Part shown: positions 29,822 through 42,300 of the stretch, one piece after another
Layout of the letters: every line of letters begins with the position of its first letter
How positions within the stretch are numbered: position 1 is the stretch's first letter
Origin: Diphasiastrum complanatum
Taxonomy: Eukaryota > Streptophyta > Lycopodiopsida > Lycopodiales > Lycopodiaceae
Assembly: GCA_029204225.1 (NCBI GenBank)
Contig: CM055108.1
Coordinates: 19,191,779-19,255,778, forward strand
Length of the DNA: 64,000 nucleotides
Direction: 5' to 3'
Position numbers and translations under genes: made by a program
Notes under the pieces: generated by a model
Told to the model about the DNA's origin: nothing
Seen by the model: the letters and a program-made list of their open reading frames with translations, nothing else
Database searches by the model: none

Positions 29822-31992
29822 GTGTGTGTGTGTGAACCTAAGGAAGCGGGACCCGGACGTGAACGCGCATCCGCGTCCGGACGTGGACGCGCCAAGGGTG
29901 CGTCCGGAATTTTTTTTTTTTTTTCTTTTTTGGTGCGTCCGGACCCCGTCTGGAACCCCAGACGCGTCCGTTTTTTTTTTTTAAAAAAAAATTAGAGTTA
30001 TTTAGTTAAAAAAAAAAATTGGACGTGTCCAACCCCGCGTCCGGGGGTCGGACACGTCCGGGTCCGGACGCCGGACGCAGGCATTCCGGCCCGGACCCTC
30101 ATGTCTGGTGTGAACAAGAACAAGTGGGAAGAGACGAAAAAATGTGATTGAGAGACAAATGAGAACTATTATAACAAAAACAACTGTTGGTTTAATGTTT
30201 AGGGTGCAATTGCCCCTCTGTACAATGTAGACCATAATCAATCAGGTCGTGTCTCCTAACTGTTGATTCCTAAATCACAGATGTTGCATGCTCGATGGCT
30301 TCAATGCTCAATGAGTTAGAACTAACGAAGATTGAAATTCAAAGAGCTCTTCAAAAAAAATTTGAGACATAGTGGTAATTATTAGGTATTTCTCACCTAA
30401 TCAATGATAGCAAGACACCAATGATCGAACCTTAAAATTGGATCAATGGTTTCAACGCTCAGTGTTATAACTTAACAAGATTGAAGAGCTCTTCGAGATT
30501 GGGTTGGAACACAGTAGCAGGTAGAAAGGACAATGGTCACACTTGTATACCAAGCCCTAATCTGGGTCCTCTTAACAAAACAAATAGGCAGACACCTTTG
30601 AAATAGGCCCTTATGCACTAGGATAATTCACATAAATCAAATATAGATATAAGGAGCGCTATGTCACATGTGCAACGATTCAGTGAACATTTTATTTTAA
30701 ATCAGATCTTTGTATCAGCCTAGATCAGGTTAGGGATAGGTTTGTGCATTGATTCGGTGAAGATTATTTCTGGAACGAATCAAATTTCCAAACAGAAAAC
30801 TTTTCAACAAACAGATGCAAAACCAAAAAAATTGCTCCGGAATTTTGGGCCAGTTCAAACCACAATTCGAGATAACATTCTATGCCACTATTCTAGATTT
30901 TCACTTCTGCCCCTCAACAATCTTCTAAAGATTCATAGCAATCAAGTAGCTCCTCATTTTCACTTTCCAAATCCCAGAGTAACTAGTTAAAGCCAGCCAA
31001 TTAAATGGTTTCACTGTATGGGGCAATAATACAATAAGTGATCCACACAAGTTGTACTGTTCTTGGAAATTCTGCTTGGAGGCAAGATTTTTGCACTGGT
31101 GTGCTTCTTTCACCGAAGTTGGGTGGGCAGCTCTTAAACCTTCCATCAACATCTCTTTTCACAAAGCTACAAGGATTTTGTTGGTCTAGATTTCCTTCCC
31201 CACATTTGACTATCATGCAGACCAGATTCGGCCCCCTGTCTTGACAACTGTGTTGACCACTCCTTTGGGTCAACGTTCCTCACACAATGCAAGTCTTTCA
31301 TATAGACTCTGATTGCAGCAAAATCAACTTCATGGATGCCTAAAGTTGTGCCAAGCGTTCGGAGAGAACTCGCCTTGATATGCAAATTGATTCCCCTCTT
31401 GAACTTCAAGTCCTACAGGCAAGTTATTTATAACCCCAATGTCGAGTTCCTGCAAGACAACAACACAAGAGGATTCGTGGGGCGTAGGAGGGCTGCTCCT
31501 AGGCAGATTGAATAGTGCAGGAGTAAATGCAAGCTTTGATACCAAATGTCCGGCAAGCAGAAAGAGTGCCGACACACTCCTAAAAATCATGAAAACAACA
31601 TACCAGTAGAAAAGCAAGTTTGAAGCGAAATCAAGAGACTAATTGTAATGCCCAAGGTGGCCAGATACACAGCCTAACATACCGTCAATGGCTTGTTGCT
31701 CCACCACTTACTTCAGCAGAACACAACTAATATAGTTATTACTCTCAACCTCCTTAGAAGCTAAGTTTAGAATGTCTAAAGTGTTCATCTAGATCCTTCT
31801 CAGAAATGTACATGGGATGACATGTTGACTAGAATGTTGAGATGGTATGATCACTACAATTTTAGCATGGCACAGCTTATGTACCATTTCAAAGCTCGTT
31901 AAAGCTTCTTACAATATGAATTATTCATTACAATACAATCAACAATATCAAGTTGCAGTGTGAGCGAGAGCACGCGCTAGAGACAGACAGAC

Positions 31993-32031
<39 letters not shown>

Positions 32032-35000
32032 ATTTGCGTGTACAGAGAATTACAAACTTTAACTGCATAGGGAGAATCTTTTCCTCCTAGGACAAATTTT
32101 ACTGGTACAGAGAATTTTACTTGATTACAGAGAGAAAAAAATATACCTGGCCACTGGTTGAAGGGAGTTAACATGTACAAAGTTCAAGCTCATGAAAGTG
32201 TAAAAATGGATCAAAGGAAGAAGTTATGTTCCCTTCATTGTAACAAATACAAACAAATGAACATACAAAAAGATGAACTGGACGATGTGAACCTACACCC
32301 CAGCAACCCACTTGGAATACAAACAGCAAATTGTCATTGTGAAATTGACTCTTTTGGAAGGCAGCATAATTGTTGGGACATTAGTAATAATCAAGAAGCA
32401 AGAGTTAAAGTAGCAGTAATCGATAAGGATTCCAGGAGCTACACAAAAGTTCCCAGGACAAATAAAATTGGTTAAAATAAATTAGTTCAAATCGGAAAAC
32501 AACAAATGACACGATATATTCGATGTATTTTGTAAATTTGATCCCTTGATTATTGTGCCGGTTTGTTAAATAATAAATTGTGGGTAGATCACAATTGACT
32601 ACGAGATTAATGAACGGGACCTTATTTCATGCTTACCTCCCCTTCTCCTAATCGTGCACCAGTAGAAGGATCTACAGCAACAGATCCAACAATAACAAGG
32701 TCTACTTTGAAACGTGCACCAAGCCCCAAGTGTCTAGCATATTTGGCCACGCCAGCTGCAGTAGCTACTTCCTGGTACAGTTTCGGATCCAGTGTTTCTG
32801 GCTCCAATACTGAAAAGAATCCTGATTGAAGACGTGGTTGAGGAGTCACCAAAACCTTGCCACCTGTCATCAACAGCAGCTAATGAATACAGAGACAACT
32901 AGGTGTGAAGTTGGTGTATTACATGAACCATTTCCAGCCAAGTATCAACAGCTACAACAAAATAGACCAGATACATTCTCTATGGTATTAAAAATGGTAA
33001 AAATTTCATTGTACATTTTCAAGCGATTAGGACATACTTTACATCATCAATCTGCCCAAATCAAGAGTAGAAGTGTTCATATTGAAAGTGCTACATACGA
33101 AAATCAAATGGTGAACTTGTCTGGTCACATACATATCAAACATTTTATTTATGGTAACCTAGAAATCAGAAATGTTTGTGTGTTCCTCGCTCCCTATAAA
33201 CTTCCAGGGAAAAACATTTGAATTTGACACATACACGTGCTAAAATAGCATCAATACTTAATAAAATCAAAAAAAAATTACCTCTTCATTTTTATGGAAA
33301 CTCTACCAGCAATTTAAGTGTCTTTTCCGAATGGTCCTAACATGCTTGGTAGCTTTGTTATTGAGGTTTTACAGTAGACGCAATTTTTTTCACACTCTTT
33401 TGATTAGTTAAGTTGATCTTAGCATAAATTTACCGATTTTGCCATCAAGTTTTTGATACATGCGACTATTCTTTTGGAACTCCGGTCCCATAGACCATAT
33501 TGGCCTTGTGAACATTAAAAAAGGCTTGTAGGAAATAGAAGCCTAAGGATCCAGGATCTTAGCTATTCAATCACACAAAGCATTCTCAAAAGAAAGAAAG
33601 AGATGGCTAGAAACCCTCTTGTAGAAACTCGTGGACAGCCAAGGAGAATAGTCAGTATTGCTTACAAAAGTGTCTCATACAAATGGGATGCACACATATA
33701 TATAGTCCAAGATGACTATCTAACTTCATGACTATTGGCTATCCAACTACTTGACTATTGGCTTTCCAACTACTTGTAAGTTACATAGAAAGAATAAGGT
33801 ACCTCCAATATGTCAAGTTGGGGTACTTAATGTCACAATTAGGCCTAGTGGACCCATGAGCCCCTACCAAGTTAATTTCATACTAACTTAGCTAACTCTA
33901 AGTTTAGTAGGCCTAATATAATAAATGACCATGGTTACACAACTCTCGACCGTTTGGGTCAAAGTAACCTATGGTAATGTAAGCAATTCCATTTATATTC
34001 CAACACCCTCCTTAAATGGAAATGCATAACATAACATGAAGTAACTTCTCGAAAGAGAAAATGCAACTTGTTGCCCGAACTTCATGTCACCAAATAAACT
34101 TCGCACCGAAGTAGTCGAAATCTCATCCCCAATCATGTCCAACATATAAAAGGAAAAGAATGCGTAATAATGAAGCATCAAGTCGAAGGGTGAGGATTTG
34201 CATGCTCCATCCGAAGTAGGGAACCAACATAAACTCGGCAATAAGTCGAAACATGGACCTGTAATCCATCATAGGCTCCCACATTATTCGAAAATACTTC
34301 TCACCAAACTCTTTTGGCATCACATCCTCCCGAACCTTACCATCAATGATGAAGAGTAAGTGTAGAACCAAAAAAATCAGCAAGAGGTACTGATTTTAAA
34401 GAGGCATGTGCCTTCCTTTCGCAGTAAGATATTTCTTTGCTGTCCTGCAAAGTCTCCAATAGCCGACAAGGAACTGTTATGGGTTGTTCAACACTTTGCT
34501 GCCCAAAGTGTTCCCAACATGGACCATGTTGTCCATAATCTTCCGCAGGCTGTTCACAAAGCATAATGGACTGCGCATGATGTAAAATGGGCTGTCTCGA
34601 AGATCCTTGATCTTCGTCAAGTGGTTTGTAAGTAAATCACCTTCTTGAATCTTCAAGATAGAAAGTTGATTTCGAAAATATACCACTTTTGCCGCATTCT
34701 TTACTTGAAACATCTTTGCAAGAGTCTCCCAAGCACTTTTAGAAGTCTTGCATGATCTAATATGTGGAAGGATAGATCTCTTCACTGATAATGCAATGAC
34801 GGAATGTGCTTGTGCATCTCGTCAATCCCACTTCTTTTGCTCATCGGAAGACACTTCCGTAGATGATGAAGTAGTTGTTCTAGATGGTGTAATAGGTGCC
34901 AAGGTAGGCGGCCTCTCTTCGTCACCATTAACTACTTCCCACAAACCTTTAGCAATTAGAAGGTTCTTTATCATGTAGCACCACAAGGAATAGTTTGTGC

Positions 35001-38000
35001 CATCCAGCCTATCTTCATTAAATAAAGAACCAATAGACTCCGATTCTTTAGCCATAACAGAAAAATCAGCTTGTAGTAGATAGGAAATAGACTTTCCAAG
35101 ACAAAATCTACTCAAAGGGCAACAACCTCAAAGCTAAAATTATGAGCACAATAGATTGCAATACTCCACATGCAATTTGCTCAACAAGTAATGAAATAGG
35201 TGGCTGATTTCTGCACAAAAAACAGAATGCTCACAAATAGGTAGACTTCGAATGAAGCCACAACCAAAACCAGAAATTTGTGGCTAAAAAGAGTGCACAC
35301 TATGTGCATATAGAGCTGATGGTAGCGCCCTACTCCAAGCTCACAACAAGGAAATTTTAGCAAGAAATGTGTCCAAAACACATGTACCTTCATTTAAAAA
35401 GTAAATCTGACATTTTCAGCATGTAATTGAGTCAAGATCACATGCAATTGGTTTGAGCATGGGCGCCCTACTGCTAGCTCTCAAATAGGTGAAGGTGCCC
35501 TGCAAGGCAAAAAAGCTATAAGATGATGAACAGATTCTTCTCCTGCAAAAATCAGCAGCTTGATGATTTTCTGCAACCAAAAGGGAAGAAGATAGCTTCC
35601 TATTGGGCGCCCTCCTACAAGCAATATGATCACCTAAAGGCTCTGATACCATGTAGGAAATAGAAGCCTAAGGATCCAGGATCTTAGCTATTCAATCACA
35701 CAAAGCATTCTCAAAAGAAAGAGAGAGATGGCTAGAAACCCTCTTGTAGAAACTCGTGGACAGCCAAGGAGAATAGTCAGTATTGCTTACAAAAGTGTCT
35801 CATACAAATGGGATGCACACATATACACATGAAGATAAAGAGATGGTGTCTTGTTTCTTGGATTGCCAAGAGACAAGATTTCCCCCCAGGAAGATTGTGT
35901 AAGCACTTGTTGACTTCCTATCCACCTTATCACCTGCAAAATCGGAATCTGAAAAGGCAACAAGGCTTAGATCTAGTCTTTTGAAGCAAAGTCCATAATC
36001 TTGAGTATATGCAATATATCTCAAGATCCTTTTCTCTTTTTCCAATCACGGATAGTCCAAGATGACTATCTAACTTCATGACTATTGGCTATCCAACTAA
36101 TTGACTATTGGCTTTCCAACTACTTGACTATTGACTATCCAACTTTCTATAAGTTACATAGAAAGAATAAGGTACCTCCAATATGTCAAGTTGGGGTACT
36201 TAATGTCACAATTAGGCCTAGTGGACCCATGAGTCTCTACCAAGTTAATTTCATACTAACTTAGCTAACTCTAAGTTTAGTAGACCTAATATAATAAATG
36301 ACCATAATTACACAACTCTCGACCTTTTGGGTCAAAGTAACCTATGGTAATGTAAGCAATTCCATTTATATTCCAACAACCTCTGCTTGGGCAAATATTG
36401 TTAAGGAATCAGTGGACAACGTAAAAAGATCTTCTACCCAATAGCAAGAGGAGATCAAGGACACCATATTAGAGTTATATCTCTTGGCTGAAACTTGGGA
36501 ACATGATTGCTACAAAATACCGTTTGATGGCTTCCACTTTGAGTCTTTATGGCATGAAAGAGGAGATAGGAAAAGAGAAAATGCAAAAAGAGATATCTTT
36601 CTTGGTCTTTCACATTTTGGACCTCAAAAATCTGTTTTCACCCAAAAAAAAGCAATTGCATAGCAAAGATCCTTTTGGAGAGATCGGACTAGATAATGCT
36701 CAGTTCAAAGAAGCAGGTGATATCCTTCTTATTGGTGACTTCAATAGATGTACAAGTGACTCAAAAGCAGTGTTCTTCAAAGGAGGGGAAGATCCTTTTT
36801 AATGAAAGAACTCTCTTCCAAGTAGCTGAGTATTGGTAGAAGTTGATGAACAATGATACTACACAGAGTGTAAAGAACTTAAACTTTGTGGTGTTCATGA
36901 GCTTGTTATTTGCAATGGACTCAAAAGGTGGCCATTATCGAGTGGTTTCGTTGAAATTTTGTAAGATGAGTGGACATCACATATTTTCAAACTTTTTCTC
37001 TATTTAATTTTGAGTTCAACAAATCAATGAATACTATATGTTCAATACAACCATGTTTTGTAAACTGTGGGCAATTCACGAGTATTTTTTTCTTTTTCCT
37101 AGTCCTTTCATTTGCTTGTATTCAAAGAGTATTCCACGTCCCTTTTTGATTGGTCAATGTATGGGGTGGCAGTTTCTTGGGTGCGGCCATCTTGACTGAA
37201 CAAGGGCTGATTTGGGGATTTTCCTTGTCCATGCTATCCCACAGCAAAGCATTGATGCACGAGATGGCAGGATTGTATTCCCAGTAAGTAGCTTTTTCTT
37301 ATGCAATAGAGAGGCTCGGAAGCATAGATGCCCAGAAACGTGTTTCAGGGAGGACGCGTTTCTAAAACCGCGTTTCTATACCCAGAATTGAAAAAAAAAA
37401 AACAAATCTGGAAAAAAAGGTTATGGCTGAAATTTTTTTAGGGGATCAATGGTCAAACCAGCGTTTTGCCTCTCAGAAGTGCAGCAGATGGGGCACAAAC
37501 AGATCTTATTTTCAATAGCTATTTGGTTGTTATTTGCTCTGGTTTTCAATAAATGTTCAGGGGGTTTGGGGGGCAACGCCCCCCAACGGCAGGGTCCGGT
37601 AGACCCCAGCCCCGACGGTAAGGCCTCTTCATGATTTGGCCTTCCAACTCCCTGAGCAAAAACACACTTACTAGGACCATTTGTGATCGTAACGAACAGG
37701 CTAGAGGTTAGTTTTGAATTTTTATCCTTGACAAAACCCAACATGGATTAATGCACCTGAACTGGACCATCTTGCACCCAAAACAGTCGACAAATTACGC
37801 AGTAATTATGCTCTTAATTAGAGCTTTCATCTGATACCCATATTGCCCCCCGCCCCCCCCCCCCCCCCCCAGAAAAAAAAAAAAAAAAACACGTTTCTGG
37901 AATTTTTTACTTTCAAAAACGCACTTCTGAACCGCGATTCTGAAATGCGTTTCAGAAACGCCGGGCATCTATGCTTGGAAGTTTGTCTTATACAAAAAGG

Positions 38001-39325
38001 AAAAAGGACAAATAAAAGCAAACAAACACAAGCATTCTTTGACTGGAGGACTGAAAGAGTATCTAATGAAAACTACGTAATTGCAAGAATCTAAGTTCTG
38101 TAAAACCATATGACAAGCAAAGACCAAACTAATTTGCTGATTTTGGAAGCTATCCTATCGAATCTCTTCTTTTAGAGCTAGAACTTGACATGATAGAATG
38201 TCAACCGTCAGGAAGAAAACTATTATAAGCTTGAATACTAGCATAACCTTAGAAGAGAAAAATCAATAATATTCAATATTTTTTCCTACCAGCATTGCAC
38301 CAAAAAATTGGTGATGTAATCTATTGTCTTAAGATGCAAATAAGATTGAATAACAATCCAAGTAAGCTAGTACCCAAGAGATTACAAATAAAAAGTAGCA
38401 TAGAAATAAAAAATAAAATCCAATCAAATGCTTAATACGAGACTATTAAAATTATTCATATGTATGAAAATATATTGAAGAACCCATCTATAAAAGCCTT
38501 TTGACCACCCCAAAATTACAAGTTCTAAGTAGTGACAATTGTCTTTTAGTCTTGAGATGTAGATTCTAACCTCTCAATGCCAAGTATCGAATCTGCTTTT
38601 GCCCAATATCAGAACTGACCTTTAATGCAGAGGCAGCTTCAAATTCTGGTAAACTTACAACCTTGAAGTCCAAAAAGAAGAAATTAGCACCCACATAAAC
38701 TCCAATAAAAGAGATAAATTTCTAATATTTAGCTTTGAATCATAATCAAGATACTTTATAACCAAAGCCACTAAGATTGAATGTAAGACAAGTATTGTCG
38801 AAAACTTCGCAATTTCGAGAAGAAAAAAATTTGCAATTGTTTGACTACATGTTCAGCATGTTGTGCATGATTCTTTGAGACCACGACATGTATGGAATGT
38901 AAAATTCTAATGTCTAGCACAATTTAGCATTGCATAGGGTGATCCTCAGTTTGCTTTAGGTTGACCGTTGGACAATTGATCTTTTCTCTTCCATCTACTT
39001 GTCTTTATTGTCAAGTTAAAAGAGCTCATTATCATCATGCCATCGCCAATCAACTGCCTCTTTGATGTTGAACAATTTGATGATCATAAGGAGCAAAATC
39101 ACTAAGCGAACCTACTTCAACATCAAAGAGGCAGTTGATTGGCGATGGGCATGATGATAATGAGCTCTTTTAACTTGACAATGGAGACAAGTAGATGGAA
39201 GAGAAAAGATCACTTGTCCAACAGTCAACCTAAAGCAGATTGAGGATCACCCCATGCAATGCCAAATTGTGCTAGACATTAGAATTTTGCATTCCATACA
39301 TGTATATATATATCTATATATATAG

Positions 39326-39360
<35 letters not shown>

Positions 39361-42300
39361 CATACACACACACACATACTTACATATTCTCTTTTGGCTC
39401 ATGCCTCGGTTTCTCTACTACCTTTCTAATCCTCTAATTCATATCATGACTTCAATAAGTCCTTTTCGACATTTCCCACTAGTTGAGTCATTCCTACGCG
39501 AGCCTTTCGCATTAGTAGCTAGCATGGCTCTATGTGGAAGTTCAAAATTATTTAATCTTTTCATCTTAATGATGGAGACAAAATAGCATAGCACCTATCC
39601 TATAACATCAATAGGTAGTTTGCGAATTGAAACCAAATCCTCTTACCACGGGAATGGGAACAAGGAACGAGAACGAAAACGTCCCTGAAAAATGGGAATG
39701 GGAACGGGAATGCCACATCAACATAATAACATATAATCAAAACGTACACATACACATCAAAATTTCAAATTTATGAATTTTGTATATTAAAATTACATAT
39801 AATATAAGCAATCATCTTTCATTTATCTTGTTTTTAGGTCTTAGCAAAAACTGATTAGGGCACACGTTCCCAATCATGTTCCCAAGGCTTCCTCCTTCAA
39901 TTATCTTGAGTCTTTGTAGAGATTGTGACCAAGGAACATGTTCCCAATCACATCCCCATTCTTTGGGGATTCTGGGAAACTTGTTCCTTGGTCAGGAGCA
40001 TGTTCCCAACAAGAGCACGTTGGGAACGCGTGGCACGTCTAAAAGCCGCATTCCCACGTTCCCTGGTCACTATGCCTTTAAGCCTCACGAAACCTTTTCC
40101 CCATCACATGCATTCCATTTGTAGTTAGATTCAAAAATCCAAAGCTAAGCTCTTGTAGGATAAGACAACCTCCAATACTTGGCCATTTAGAGATAAGTTA
40201 CCATCTTTGCCTCATGTTTCAATCATTTAAGTTGATTTCCATACATGGGAACCAGCAAAATCTGTTTTAAGGTAATGACGAATAAGGTCAAGAACCTAAA
40301 AACAGTCAGGATGAGGATAAATTTCACGATAGAAAACTCTTGTGATTAGTTGCACTTTCATAATGCTCAACTTCTTGGATAAACTTCGAGTGCTATGAAA
40401 TTTCAGATCTACTAGCATATCAAACTTGCAAAAGTAGAGGGGAGATGGGTAGAGCCCAGATTTCGGGCCTTTCTACAAACAAGGTGCTGTCAACCTCGAA
40501 AAGGCCCTAGTCCTTCCCTTGCGTAATTCCAACTAAGAGTTCTTTTTCATGCATACTAATATGTAAATTCAGAAATTATAACATTGGCTGCTGATTTAGT
40601 AACGCTTTTCGTTAGAAGGTTAGTGTCGACAGTCATTTAGCAATTGACACCTCTATATGTGAATATTTATATGGACAAGTGTAATAGATCCTAACACCAC
40701 AGTAGGGCAAACACTAATTGATCCACCCAACCTTGCCTACTCCCTGATATAGAGTAAGCCCCTCCTAGCCCAGTGTGAGGACTGGTAGCATGCTACTGCC
40801 AAGTGTCGGCCACGTGGCACTGACGTGGCCGACTGCACGTCGGGACCCAACTGGGGGCCCTATCCTGCTGACAGGGTCCCTCGGCTGTGTTAGGCCCGCC
40901 ATGGCTATGGACCGTGCTGGGGCACACTACTCACACTGTCTTGCCCTGTTGGTCATGTACGCTGGACACGACCCTGACTGTGGTATCTGACCTATCTGTG
41001 TTCTCTAGGGTTCGGCACTGGTTACGAACTCGTAACACTCCCTCCCCTTTAAGAACCGTCTTGGTCCTCTAAGACAAAGTCTGGAAAAATCTTGCGAAGG
41101 ACGCTGCCTCTTTCCCAAGTGGCATTCTCAACAGGTTGATCATTCCACTTAACCAGATATTCTCGGTATAGAGTATGACGAGTCTGCATCTCTCTACTAT
41201 CAAGAATTTCCTCTGGTTCATGTGGAGGTTGTTGAGGATCCAATGGGAGAACTAGAACACTGTCCCCTACCAGATTATCTGATCTGGTTAAGGCTTTTCG
41301 TAACTGACTTACATGAAAAACTGGAAAAACCTTACTGCTGTGTGGGAGTTCTAGTTCATAGGTGACCTCGCCTAGTCTCCTACTGATGGTAAAGGGACCA
41401 CAATACCTTGGAGACAACTTAGCACACACTCCTGATTTGAGGGTTTTAGAGTCAACTGGGACTCTCAAGTAGACTTTCTCACCAGTGGAGAACTGCACAT
41501 CCCGTCTGTGTGGATCTGCATAATGCCTGGCTCGATCCTGGGATTGTCTAATGCTACGCTTAGCATGTTCTATCATCTAGTTTAGGTCTTCTAAAAAGTT
41601 TCTGGCTGCTTCAACTTTTTCTTGTTTAAACCCTACAGCTGTGGGTGAGCGTGGCTGAAAACCGTACATCAGCATAAATGGGCTGTATCCCGTAGCTGAA
41701 TGTTTGGTACTGTTGTAAGCAAACTCTAATATTGAGAGATACTCCTCCCAATTAGTCTGCCTCTTGCTGACGTATGCACGAAGCATATCCTCCAGCACCT
41801 GATTTACCCTTTCTGTTTGACCGTCCGTCTGTGGATGGTCAGTGGTACTCATATTAAGTTTAGTATGGAGATGATGGAATACTGCCTTCCAAAAATTTCC
41901 AGTAAACTTACTGTCCCGGTCGCTGACTATGCCGGAAGGTAGACCGTACAATTTAAATAGCCCGTCTACAAACAACCTCGCTAACTCTGGAGCTCTAACG
42001 GTTGTTTTGGTCGGAATAAAATGAGCCATTTTGGTCAGACGGTCAACTGTGACCCATATAGCGTCATTACCCTTTTGGGTTTTAGGCAGGCCTACTATAA
42101 AATCCATGGAGATACTCTCCCATTTACCAGCTGGTATTTCTAAGGGATGCAACAACCCTCCTGCCTTTAAACGCTCTGCTTTATTTACTTGACATTTCTG
42201 GCAACTGGTTACATACTGGTGGACGTCCTTTTTCATACTGGGCCAGAAAAATTGCCTACGAAGAAGCTCATAGGTCTTCTGTATGCCTGGGTGTCCCGCG

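Larger units (their letters stand above)
33527..36378 (-). mobile_element. Ty1/copia LTR element, gag-only, in COG0212 intron 2
   Basis: The 3' LTR is 33527-34005 and the 5' LTR 35652-36378 (minus orientation); both have TG...CA ends on the plus strand (TGTAGGAAATAG to ATTCCAACA) and near-identical sequence. Next to the 5' LTR the minus strand reads TGGTATCAGAGCC (35651-35639), the classic initiator-Met tRNA primer site. Next to the 3' LTR it reads AAGGAGGG, a polypurine tract. The interior carries a broken gag (35115-34340) and no protease, integrase or RT. The 5' LTR is about 250 bp longer than the 3' LTR because of an inserted pol fragment. No matching target duplication was found: flanks differ. 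Confidence 0.85.

Noticed and set aside
31530-31550. Calling a full LTR element from the TTGGTATCAAAGC site
   Set aside because: No LTR pair, PPT or recognisable gag/pol accompanies it.
38886-39303. Calling the hairpin a microRNA gene
   Set aside because: The stem is much longer and more perfect than most MIRNA precursors, and no mature sequence can be assigned without small-RNA data.
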